NCBI RefSeq assembly: GCF_907164915.1
Contig: NC_061867.1
Span: 43,744,242-43,808,241, forward strand
Origin: Impatiens glandulifera
Lineage: Eukaryota > Streptophyta > Magnoliopsida > Ericales > Balsaminaceae
DNA length: 64,000 bases
Reading direction: 5' to 3'
The notes below the pieces were generated by a model, which was not told where the DNA came from, searched no databases, and worked only from the letters and a program-made list of their open reading frames with translations. How positions within the stretch are numbered: position 1 is the first letter of the stretch; the number at the start of each line of letters is the position of its first letter. A program made the translations under genes and the position numbers. This document shows positions 10,269 to 21,084 of the stretch, one piece after another.

Positions 10269-10754
10269 AAAATGCTATCACATTTTTACCGTAATATTTT
10301 TTTCACGATTTTTATATTATTATCGTGCAAATGAGCGGGATACATGCTAGTTACTAATAATAATACTAAGAAAATCCATAAACACGACCAACTAACACAA
10401 TCCATAAATGCAACCCATTGATTCTTTAAGCACCAAGTATATATCAACGGATTCAATAAAGCATTGATCTTCAAACATATATCAATGGAATTCAACAAAG
10501 GTTCGATCTTCAAACATATATCAACGACGAGTGAACAAAACTCGAAACTGCAATCAATCTAAATCAAATTTAAAATTAATTATAAAGATGTTTTTATTCC
10601 TTTCAAAATAGAAATAATAAATAATATAGTAAATAATTAGTAAAATTGAAATTCATACCTTACCGTTGTCATTTATTCCGACTTTTAAATGTTGTCATTA
10701 TTCTCGAGTGTGCAAAAAAATGTATTAATAAAATTATTGTCTTCTCACTCCACC
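10269..10754. other. AT-rich spacer
   Basis: Contains two imperfect repeats of ATCTTCAAACATATATCAA (around 10468 and 10508). No gene is seen. Confidence 0.5.
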
Positions 10755-11165
10755 ACGTACGAGCTTCTATGAAAGTATAAATGGGTCGGTTTTTGGTTTG
10801 TAGGTTGACCCATCCTTTTAATTTGGAGCGGTTAATTAAAAAATAAGATTACAAATGACATATATGAAACATGAACTTGCAACTTATGCCTTATAAGTAA
10901 AAAACTATAACCAAAAAGTTACATAAATAATAACACCTAACTACAAATTATCATGTCCTCACATCACACGCACAACTCGTTATATGAGTGTAAACAAGCC
11001 ATGATGTTGGTTTGCAGATTGATACGTTCTCGAAATTTTCAGCGATTCAATAAACAAATAAGATTAAAAATGAGATATATAAGACTTGAACTTGCAACTT
11101 ATACCTTAAAAGTGTAAATCTCATACGAATTAAGCTAATATAAGTTTTATATTTTAAATTTAACC
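10755..11165 (+). repeat. Interspersed repeat R2, copy 1
   Basis: About 400 bp containing GGTTGACCCATCC, AATTTGGAGCGGTTAATTAA and AAAAAGTTACATAAATAATA. A direct second copy lies at 15700-16075. This copy has about 40 extra bp near 10985-11025. No coding capacity. Confidence 0.75.
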
Positions 11166-12584
11166 AAATATTTTTTTAAAACATACATGGTTGAACTAGC
11201 TACATTTTTTCTTATAAGCTTTATTTTTTGTAATGTTTGAGGGTAAGGTTTTTTAGGTTGAGTTGATTGTGTTTTTTTTTTAAATTGTTATTCATATAAA
11301 TTATGTATTCATATACACAAATTATAAATGTGAATCAACTATCTTAAGTTGTAACAATGCTTGGTTCGTAAGGCTTGCTTGGCCTTGCCAAGGCCTTCTC
11401 AATGCTTTATACGTTGAACTGGCGCAAGCAATTCTTTCTTTTTTTAACATATCCTCATTCTCCCACTTAGCAAGCTGCTACTGTGATCATCTCTGCTCTT
11501 CGCATATAACGGATATTCATTCATTGATGTCGCATATCTGCTGTCGATGCTCTCGGTTAATTGATTTACTAACCGGTTAAGTCCCTTATTTTCTATTTTT
11601 GGAATAGCTCAAGCCGGTCTATCATTTTATTCCTTCTAGTGTAAAAGCCTGTTCAACCTCTCCCTAGATAAAGTGTTCCTGTTTAAGTGTTAATAATACA
11701 TAATAAAAACCAATGTTCAAACTCTGTTAAGCGTAACTTCTAAAATATTATAAAAATTCATAAAGCGTAACTTCTAAAATATTATAAAAATTCTTATGAA
11801 TAAACAATGGTGGTTAAATATGTGAATACTTTTCTGAAATAAAGGTAAAAAATTTATATTGATAATTTGTTAAATCATTCGGACTACAATAAACGACAAA
11901 GAGAGTAAGAGGTTGACCACATGAACGGGCAAAATGCCCCTTAGTAAGGTTATGAGGTCGGAAAAAACAAAAATTTTGAGTTTTACTTACTTTTTAAGTT
12001 TAGAGTAATGTTTTCGTCTAAGATTAACACGCGGTCTTTACATTATAAATACAATGATCTAACAAAATGATGAGTTGGTTGAAAAAAAATGTCTAAAATG
12101 TTATAAATATTTCTTCTCAAACTTATGAATTAAGTGATAAATTCATATATAATAACATAAATGTCTATCATAATACTATTTAGTACAATATTTTTTTTTA
12201 TTAATTCATAGTATTTTAAATTATTTTTTACAATGTATTATATATTGAGTGATTAACGTCTTAAAATTTTGATTTTTTTTATACAATGTACGGGTATCTA
12301 CTTAGTTAAATGAATGATGATTAAGTTTTAATAAAAATGAAAACTATGGTAGCTTAAAAAGTATGGCAGTTTTCTGTTTGTTTTTCTTTAAACTAATAAT
12401 TTCCAAATATATATATAATAATACTTATTCAAAGATTTTAGAAGTTTACTACACTCTCCATTCACAAATATTTCTCTTTTATAAAATTTATTAAGTTTCT
12501 CTGTCCTAATATATATGAATAATTAATAATATAAATTTTGAATATATATACAAAATATTTGTGTAAATAGAGTTTAGTTAACTA

Positions 12585-12625
<41 letters not shown>

Positions 12626-12849
12626 TAATCAAAGAGATTCCTAAAACAATGCTGTGAAGCAACTCGACGAACTACTATACACAACATTTTCATTTTCAGA
12701 TCACTCAAATATCAGCACACTACAAGTTTTATAGAAATACTCCATCATTAAATATTGGACAAGATAACTTAGTGTTAGATGTCATACTCGAATCAACGTT
12801 TTCAAAACCAATTTGCTGTATTGAAACTCAATTTGAGAGGGGCACTCTA
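11166..12849. other. AT-rich spacer with small repeats
   Basis: No gene is seen. It holds a tandem duplication of about 33 bp (AAGCGTAACTTCTAAAATAT..., 11728-11793), a less AT-rich block at 11370-11660 of unknown origin with some CCGGTT motifs, and a TA/TAA microsatellite at about 12579-12627. Confidence 0.5.
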
Positions 12850-13235
12850 TAAGTACTAAAAATCTACACACTGATTTATAAAATAATAATAATAACTTTA
12901 ATTTATTTTTGAATAAATAAAATCAAAATAATTAATTCTAATACCAAACCCTAATTAAAATAAATAATTAGATTAATTATTGTAATAATTAAAGCCTAAT
13001 TAATTAAGAAAAGTGACCAAAATAAAAAAAATAAAATTATACTTATTTTATCTTAAAATAATTTTAGAAAAAATCAAGAAATTAAAACAACCCTAAGAAT
13101 ATAAAAAAAAATAAAAAATAAAAAACAATTGACAAAATATTTGTCATATTTATTTTAATATTTTGTGCATTTAAAAAGACCAAAATTAAATCTAAAAGGG
13201 TGAAAGAAAAATTAATTTCAAACAAACTCTAACAA
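12850..13235. repeat. Interspersed repeat R3 (gypsy LTR-like), copy 1
   Basis: Shares ordered blocks with 46965-47440, including TTTTAATATTTTGTGYRTTTAA and GAAAAATTAATTTCAAACAA. The second copy lies in the presumed LTR of the gypsy element, so this is probably an LTR fragment of the same family. Confidence 0.55.
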
Positions 13236-13314
13236 ATTGATAAAAAAGTAATTAATTATTTTTATTAGTTAAGCTTTCTATTAAAAAAATAATAATTTTG
13301 ATTTTGTCTTCTTT

Positions 13315-14640
13315 GAAAGAAAATGTTTGAGTCTTCTAAGAAAAACTAAAAAATTTATTCGCTCACGCAAATGGTAGAAATTACAATATCTAAAAATGGT
13401 ATTGACATTTCCATCTAATGCCTCCTCTTGTTTGGATAATTGTTTTTCCCTGTGAAAACTCTGAGAACAAAAATTTGTAAGAGTAACTAAATTAAAGGTT
13501 ATATCGATAACAAAATTTAAAAAAAAAACATTCATAAAAGCAAAAAGAATTAAGTCGTGGTCTTGTTTAATAAAAGGTTATATCGATGACAAAAATTAAT
13601 AAAAAAAAACCTTCATCGATAGCACACCGGCAAGAGACTTGGATTAAATGTTTGAGTCTTCTAAGAAAAACTAAAAAATCTATTCGCTCACGCAAATGGT
13701 AGAAATTACAATATCTAAAAATGGTATTGACATTTCCATTACAATATCTAAAAATGGTATTGACATTTCCATCTAATGCCTCCTCTTGTTGGATAATTGT
13801 TTTTTCCTGTGAAAACTCTAAGAACACAAATTGGTAAGAGTAACTAAATTAAAGGTTATATCGATAACAAAATTTAAAAAAAAACTTCATAAAAGCAAAA
13901 AGAATTAAGTTGTGGCCTTAATTAATAAAAGGTTATATCGATGACAAAAATTAATAAAAAAAACCTTCATCGATAGCACACCGTCAAGAGACATCTATTC
14001 GCTCACGCAAATGGTAGAAATTACAATATCTAAAAATGGTATTGACATTTCCATCTAATGCCTCCTCTTGTTGGATAATTGTTTTTCCCTGTGAAAACTC
14101 TGAGAACACAAATTCGTAAAAGTAACTAAATTAAAGGTTATATGGATAACAAAATAAAAAAAAACCTTCATAAAAGCAAAAAAGAATTAAGTCGTGGCCT
14201 TGTTTAATAAAAGATTATATCGATGACAAAAATTAATAAAAAAAACCTTCATCGATAGACACCGGCAAGAGACTTGGATTAAATGTTTGAGCCTTCTAAG
14301 CAAAACTAAAAAATCTATTCGCTCACGCAAATGGTATAAATTACAATATCTAAAAATGGTATCGACATTTCCATCTAATGCCTCCTCTTGCTGGATAATT
14401 TTTTTTCCCTGTGAAAACTCTGAGAACACAAATTGGTAAGAGTAACTAAATTAAAGGTTATATCGATAACAAAAGTTAAAAAAAAACTTCATAAAACAAA
14501 AAGAATTAAGTTGTGGCCTTGTTTAATAAAAGGTTATATCGATGACAAAAATTAATAAAAAAAACCTTCATCGATAGGACACCGGCAAGAGACTTGGATT
14601 AAAGTCTCAAGTTTGATTCTCATTGAAAGCAAGAAGAATT
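13315..14640. repeat. Tandem array, four copies of a ~280-350-bp unit
   Basis: Each unit contains CTATTCGCTCACGCAAATGG, TGCCTCCTCTTG, then AGGTTATATCGATGACAAAA. The TGCCTCCTCTTG marker occurs near 13430, 13779, 14060 and 14379, giving uneven spacing of about 349, 281 and 319 bp. Unit 2 carries an internal short duplication (ACAATATCTAAAAATGGTAT twice). Open frames across the array on the minus strand repeat the same peptide and are not genes. Confidence 0.85.
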
Positions 14641-14745
14641 AAGTCATACTCATCACTTAAGTCAAATTTCGTTCAATGAGATTCGAACCCGAGACCTCAT
14701 GGTTGTTAAACAACTTGGTCCAAGACTCTTGCCACTAAACTATTG
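14641..14745 (-). repeat. tRNA-derived SINE-like sequence
   Basis: The minus strand has TTTAGTGGCAAGAGTCTTGG, then GGTCTCGGGTTCGAATCTCA, which resemble the A and B boxes of a tRNA-derived SINE head. The preceding tandem units carry a related GCAAGAGACTTGG fragment. No complete tRNA cloverleaf was confirmed. Confidence 0.4.
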
Positions 14746-14909
14746 ATGGTGGTTGTTTTAGAAAAGACTATTATATATGGTATCACTTTAATGTTAATAA
14801 GGTGCATACATAGATCGAGTAATTTAAATTTTAAACACTAAAAAAGAAATATTATTACCCAATCAAAATCAACAATTATGGAATGAAAATTAAAAATTGA
14901 GTATGGAAT

Positions 14910-15620
14910 TTTAATTCATTGGAACCGAAAATGACTTGTTTATCCCAGTTTTATAATATTGGGATGAACAGAGTGGAGAATCGACAAGACCAATTTCTTT
15001 CTCTTCTCTAGGATTGGCTCTGAAAGAATAGGACTTATTATACCATGAACACAGCTCATGACCCGGTCTCTTTCGGTTCAAGAGATATAGAGTGAAGTGA
15101 CAAAAGGGCTTAAAGCTAAGGCGGATCCTGATCGTTGGTTGTTCGTTGGAAGCGAATAAGGACGGTGTGCCTGTCAGTAGGTTTTTTTGCATTACATCGG
15201 GGCGGGTTTGCAGCTGACGCATTTGAAGATAATTCTTGCTAGTGAGTCTATTGAGTATGAGGTAGATGAGTAATGTGTCTGTTTATCCACAAAGATAGTT
15301 ATTATCTCTTATTTTTGACTCCTCGTGACTATTCCTTAGTTGTGCCCTTTCAAAGCCTAGACCAAGGGATAAGAGTTTATTAACTGTGGCAGGACCCAAA
15401 TTCTTTTGTCCGTTGTAACTTCTCCCCCATTCAAAGGTATCAATTCTGTCTTGTGCTCGTGGTACGGGCACACCCGCTACCAGACGCCGACCGCGCTCTG
15501 ATACATTTCTGTACCGATTCCGGAAGAGCGAAAAAAAAGGGATGTTTTGTTAATAGAAAGAAGAAAGTAAACTCTAACGATTTTGTTGCCAGTCGAATAG
15601 TGGAAGAAAGAACAAAAACA
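14910..15620. other. Possible mitochondrial DNA insert (NUMT)
   Basis: About 700 bp, distinctly less AT-rich than its surroundings and without the local repeats (for example TACCAGACGCCGACCGCGCT near 15480). The style resembles plant mitochondrial intergenic DNA. It contains open but unrecognised frames on the minus strand (15222-14911 and 15471-15283). I recognise no mitochondrial gene in it. A single-copy nuclear fragment is the alternative. Confidence 0.35.
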
Positions 15621-15631
15621 AGGTAAGTTCT

Positions 15632-15637
15632 AATATA

Positions 15638-15677
<40 letters not shown>
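15632..15677. repeat. TA-rich microsatellite
   Basis: TAATATAATA changes into a (TA)n run, directly before R2 copy 2. Confidence 0.85.
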
Positions 15678-15678
<1 letters not shown>

Positions 15679-15699
15679 CTTAACTACAAATCAATGTCT

Positions 15700-16075
15700 T
15701 CTCACATCACCACGTGCGACCTTTATGTAAGTATAAATGGATCGGTTTGCAGGTTGACCTATCCTTTAAATTTGGAGCGGTTAATTAAAAAATAAGATTA
15801 AAATGACATATATGAGACATGAACTTGTAACTTATGCCTTATAAGTAAAAAACTCTAACCAAAAAGTTACATAAATAATAACACCTAATTACAAATTATC
15901 ATGTCCTCACATCACAACGTACAACTCGTTATGTTCTCGAAATTTTCAGCGATTCAATAAAAGAATAAGATTAAAATTGAGATACATAAGACTTGAACTT
16001 GAAATTTATACCCTATAAGTGCAAATCTCATAAGAACTAAGTTAATGTAAGTTTTATATTTTAAATTCATTTTTT
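15700..16075 (+). repeat. Interspersed repeat R2, copy 2
   Basis: Direct copy of 10755-11165, very similar through AAAAAGTTACATAAATAATA and TTCTCGAAATTTTCAGCGAT. It follows a TA tract. Confidence 0.75.
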
Positions 16076-16303
16076 CTTATAAGCTTTATTTTTTTTAATG
16101 TTTAAGGGTAAGATTTTTTAAATTTAATTTAAATAAGCTCCACCACATTAAACATTTAGAATAATATATTATGTACATCTATAAAAATAATAATAATTAA
16201 TAACACTATAACAAGTTTACTTGTAGTACGGATCCACTTCAGGACAATTTAACAAAACATATGTATGTGCGGCTCAAAGTTCTTCATCATTTAAATATTG
16301 AGG

Positions 16304-18891
16304 CTAATAACCACTATTTGGGCGTTCAAGGTAATTGAATATAGAATGCGTGGGGACAAAACTATTAATTGAACCTTCTGTGTTCCTTTGCGGTCTTTTT
16401 CTTTTTGAATTCACGTGTGGTTCAAAAAAGTGTGACGCAAATGTGGATATTTCTTCAACAAGATAAGTATTGAAAATAGAGGCTTTCACTTTCAATTTGT
16501 TTTTCACTTTGTTCTTTAAATGATGTTAAAACATAACAAATTATCATGTTATTAAGAAATCATAAATAATATATACAGTGAAATAAAATATATTATGTAC
16601 CTTTCAAATGGATACATCTATTTATAATGAACGGGACCTCCAACTTTAGCTTCATAAGGAAGATACACCGAAAGATGCTCCATTGAGTCAAAAAATGATG
16701 AAGGAAATATTCTTTCAAGGTTGCAAAGAATCATTGGAATATCAACTTCCATTCTTTCAATATTTGAAATACTAAATGTTGTTGAGAAAAGTTAATGAAA
16801 AAAGTTACTAAATTCTGTCAACACGCCCCACACAAAATTAACAATAATTTTTTGAAAGCAATTGGAATCAATTGTTCCATAAATATATGACAATCATGAC
16901 TCTTCAATCCACTCAACTTGCATCCATTAAAATCAATACATCTTGCAATGTTTGACACATAACCATCAGAAAATTTTAGACTCTTAAGCCATTCAAGCAC
17001 TATACGATTTTCTTCTTTGGTTAACGTATAAATAGATTTAGGCTTCGGACCATTACTATCGGGATGTACATGCAACGAGGGACGTTTGCAATGTAGAAAC
17101 AAGTCTTTCCTTGAATTGATATTGTCTTTTGTTTTTCCTTTCACAGTCATAACGGTGTGAATGACATTATCGAAAATATTTTTTTCAATATGCATGACAT
17201 CAAGGTTGCGACGGATGACAGAATGTTTCCAATAATGAAGCTCCCCATAAATACTTTTTTTGTCCATTTATGCAACACACCGAAATCTGAAGGCGTGCCA
17301 TTAGGATTTTCCATAGTCGTGGGCAAATCACACACCATTAACAATATTTCATTGCTGCTCGGACTTTATGGGGAGGTGACAACTCAATTCGGTCTTTGAT
17401 GAAATTTTTTTATCTTGTCTGAATTGATGTTGCTTTGGTAAAAACTGTCAATGAGAATCAAAGTAGCACGACTTCATACCAAATTTAAGTCGAAACGATT
17501 TTGAATTTTTCATACATATAGGACATCCATGAATTCCGGCAATACTCCAACTAGATAATATTTCATATACTGGAAAATTATTTATCGTCCATAAAAGAGT
17601 CGCTCTCATATTGAATGTTTGTCCACTTGATATGTCAAATGTTGGAACACCTTCCACCCATAATTGTTTTAACTCTTCTATTAATGATTTCATATATATG
17701 TCAATATTGTTTTTGGATTTGATGGTCCGGGAACAATCAACGAAAGAAACATGTATTATGTCTTCATACAAATACCTAGTAGAAGATTGTATGGAGTCAC
17801 CATTACAGGCCAGGAAGAATATGTGCACATATCAAAAGGTAAAAATCCATCAGCGCATAGTCCTACACGAATATTGCATTTCTCGGCTGAAAATTCTGGA
17901 AATATACGGTCAAATGATATCCATGCCTCTCCATCTGAAGGATGACACATCACGCCATTTTTAATATCATGTTGTGCATGCCACCTCATGTGTTCTACTG
18001 TTAAATTTGAAGTGTATAACCTTTGTAACCTTGGCATCAAAGGCAAATATACTAATTGTTTCCAAGGTTTTTTCTTTGCAGAGTTGATTTCATTTTGTTT
18101 GTATCTTGGTTGCAAACAAAACATACAAAGCTCAATTAGATTATCATCCTTCCAGAAAAACATACAGCCTTTAACACATACATCAATCTTTACTACCGGT
18201 AAACCTAGATCTTTGAGCAGTTTTTTCGCGGTATAATAATTTCTTGGCAAGTTGTTGTCACGTGGCATTAGATTGCGCAAAAATACAATAATGTCATCCA
18301 TTGTACTTTTAGATAAATTGTAATCAGATTTAAGACTTATAAGTCTCATAGTTGATGATAATTTTGTTTCGCTTGGGTGACCTGACCAAATAGGTTGATC
18401 TGCAACATTTAACATTTCCCAAAATTTGTCGCCTTCAATAGGTTTATTACCGGAACATTAGATGAAGAACTTGCACCTTCATATTGTATTGGCGGATCAT
18501 AACTAGCTGCAGCATTGAAAACCATTCTATGGTACGAATTAATATCGTCAACACTAAAATTTGGTTCAACATTAATTTAATCCAAAAATTGTACAAACTG
18601 AGTTAGTGCTTCCCTATGACATACCCACGTATGATAGTTCTCGATAAAGCCACTACGATAAAGATGACTTCTACAAGTTTCTGAATCTTGAAATTTACGA
18701 TTTCCGCATTTTCTACATGGGCACAAAATATTTCCTCCATTCATACTGTTAGCATTTTCCATAGAAAATTGAATAAACTCTTCTACCCCTTTAATAAATT
18801 CGTTATTAATCCTCGATGATCTGGCAAATATTTTTTGTACATTAAAAGCCGACTTTCTCTCATATTTTTCAGACAAAATTGTAATTGCCAA
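16304..18891 (-). pseudogene. CACTA transposase (TNP2 family), broken
   Basis: Reading leftward: a transposase-associated domain at 18891-18577 (CPCRKCGNRKF, then VCHREAL), TNP2 sequence at 18415-17756 (MRLISLKSDYNLSKSTMDDI, FCLQPRYK) and 17828-17448 (LIEELKQLWVEGVPTFDISS, LLWTINNFPVYEILSSWS, CPICMKNSKSFRLK). Next come 17344-16818 (ELHYWKHSVIRRNLDVMHIE), the conserved motif before DUF4218, and a final fragment at 16507-16304 (NTYLVEEISTFASHFFEP). Domain order is normal, but the frame is broken by several shifts and stops, so it is inactive. In autonomous elements this protein cuts and joins CACTA ends. Confidence 0.88.
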
Positions 18892-19487
18892 AAAATTTAA
18901 TTGAAATCACTTTGGATAGACTCTCATGAGAAATTTTTAACAATTATTACAAATGAATCAAAAATAGTGATGGACATACCTGTGTTATTCCAATAGAAGT
19001 TAAAGATTATTCATCAACAAATGCAAAATGATAGGCTCAACTAAATCTCTAAATATAAGAAACAATAAAACCAAAATTTCAAATAAGAAACAAAAAATTT
19101 GGAAGAATCATTTGGTTGTTCTGTAACATTAACAACAATATCATGTTTAGTATATATCTAGAACCTATTAAGGCTTGATTATTCTCCACGTTAGTGTACA
19201 TGTTTTAATGATTATTTAACAAGACACAAACTTCACAAAAAAAGTTAATTGGATGTTGACAAGGGACTGGGGGTTTCCAATGTTACAGTACAATATTGTT
19301 TAAATTGGTTTCCACTACAGTTAACAGTAATCGATAAAGGGAAATTATCAGCATTGTTATACTTGAATAACAATTTAATAAAGATAAACAACACAAAACT
19401 CTTAAGCTACTAGATTATGATCTTATAGGGTAAGAACATGCATGAGTTTACATGGGAGTATTCAAACATCATGGCTCTTAAACATAC
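18892..19487. other. Presumed 5' region of the CACTA remnant
   Basis: AT-rich and without coding signal. It ends at the CATAC target site of copia element 2 (19483-19487). Confidence 0.45.
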
Positions 19488-20743
19488 TGTTAGGATCTAG
19501 GTCGCGGCTGGAGGACCGGGGTTGGACCGATTAGCGCGTCTCACTCAAAGGTGGTGATTAATCCGGTTAGAGATTAACACCGGGGTTTCAATACTACACA
19601 AACTGTCACAAACCCTTGAACCAGGTTCAAGCGCGGAAGATGTTTGTTTCAGGTTGAAGCAGCACACTCACGAGATAGGCAGAACCGGTTTTTGTATAAG
19701 GCAGGTTTGGAAATTGATGGGTCGGTTTTTGTAACTTAGTGATTCGGTTTAGATAGTGTAGAGTCGGTCAAAATGGTGTAGGTCGGTTAGTACAGCTCGG
19801 TTATAAAGTAAATCAGGCGGAAAGTAAATAACAAGACAAGTTTTTATGGATGTTCGGAGATAAAACTCCTACGTCACCCCTTCCTCTCGAAACCGCGAGA
19901 AGGATATTCACTAAGGAATACAAATACAATCCGATCGAGACTTATTTCCTGCTCGATAACACCCGTACAATTTACACCGAAATTGTAAATACACACTTCA
20001 ACTTTAGCACTTAGGCCTCTTCTAGAGAGAGAACACAATCTTATCACTTGTAAATTAATTGTTCACTATGTCCCCCTTAAAATCTCTTGTGTCTCCTATT
20101 TACTCTTCTTCAGCTGCTCCTTTTATAGGTGAAATATGCCAACGGTCATATTTCACTTCCTTGAATTTGATTGGCTGAGCAGAGGTTCAATGATTCAGAC
20201 CTGGCGGTCAACTGTTCAGACCTGGCGGTCAACTTTGCAGACTTGGCAGTCTGTTCTTCCAGTGTGTAAGACAAACCTGCTAGGTTTGTCTTTTACTCAA
20301 TATGGTGACAGTTGGTTATACAGTTGTCTGTACTTGGAAGATTTCCTTTCTGATTTATCCTGAAATAGAAAGATCTTGTAGGACGGTCTTCTGCAGCCTG
20401 CAGACTGTCCTCAAACTTGTATGAATATGACAATGTTCAGTCTGTTCCTTTGGTATCGTTCTCAACAGATACCCGAAGTATCTTCTTGTGCTGGTCGGTC
20501 ATTTGATTTAGCCTGATGACTTCCGGTTATTGACCGGCTGTCTGGTGTTTCCAGCCTTCTTTTGAGAGGTCATGTTTCAGGTCGGTTTGATAACTTCACC
20601 GGTGGAGCTTCTTAACCGGTTGAGTGATCTGACCGTCCGGTTTTCTCAATCCGGTTGGGTACTTTGACTGGTCCGGTTCTTTATTCCTGCATGGAAGGTT
20701 TATTTATGTTAAGTTCTGTGAACTGGTCTAATTTTATCTAACA
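19488..20743 (-). repeat. 3' LTR of copia element 2
   Basis: 1256 bp, exactly the length of the 5' LTR after removing the LINE. TATA box at 20128-20121 (minus). Tandem units of CAGACCTGGCGGTCAACT lie around 20198-20250. It differs from element 1 LTRs by an extra segment near 20075-20095 and a changed U3, so it is a sister subfamily. Confidence 0.95.
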
Positions 20744-20990
20744 ATTTTCCCTTTTTGATTATTTTATTTAAAATTATCAAAATCATGTAAGATTGCAAAC
20801 GTAGGCCGATTCTTTATTTGACCGGATTTTTGAAACTGACTTGGGAGAATTTTTCGAAAAGAAAATTGGAAAAATTTTGAGAAAAATTTTGGAAAATCAT
20901 CATCTTTTATCTTATCAATTTCTCCCTTTTTGATTATTTTATTTAAAATTATCAAAACCATGTAAGAATACAAGTGGAGGCCGGTTTCAA
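20744..20990 (-). repeat. Duplicated polypurine-tract region
   Basis: The sequence next to the 3' LTR (CCCTTTTTGATTATTTTATT, TAAAATTATCAAAA) occurs twice, at about 20749-20800 and 20928-20985. The element therefore has two polypurine-like tracts about 180 bp apart. Confidence 0.75.
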
Positions 20991-21084
20991 AAATAACTTT
21001 ATATATATTTATATATAAGTAACCGAAAAGGGAAAATATTATATATAGAAACCGGAATAAACATAGATTAAGAAAGGAAATCCC

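Larger units (their letters stand above)
16204..19487 (-). mobile_element. CACTA (En/Spm) element remnant
   Basis: The outer end at 16204 reads CACTATAACAAGTTTACTTG, a plausible CACTA terminus. A minus-strand TNP2-type transposase follows. The other terminus was not found before the copia element starts at 19488, and nothing clear is seen after 44097, so the right boundary is only the insertion point. Confidence 0.6.

Noticed and set aside
13281..14429. Series of ~80-codon minus-strand ORFs
   Set aside because: They repeat the same peptide because they lie in the tandem array; there is no sign of selection on protein.
13315..14640. CRISPR-like array
   Set aside because: Units are long, variable and without spacers; the genome is a plant.
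14641..14745. Functional tRNA gene
   Set aside because: A- and B-box-like motifs are present, but I could not fold an acceptor stem or anticodon arm; SINE-like is more likely.
19300..19325. CCACTACAG as a CACTA terminus
   Set aside because: The sequence does not continue as a CACTA end and has no partner repeat.
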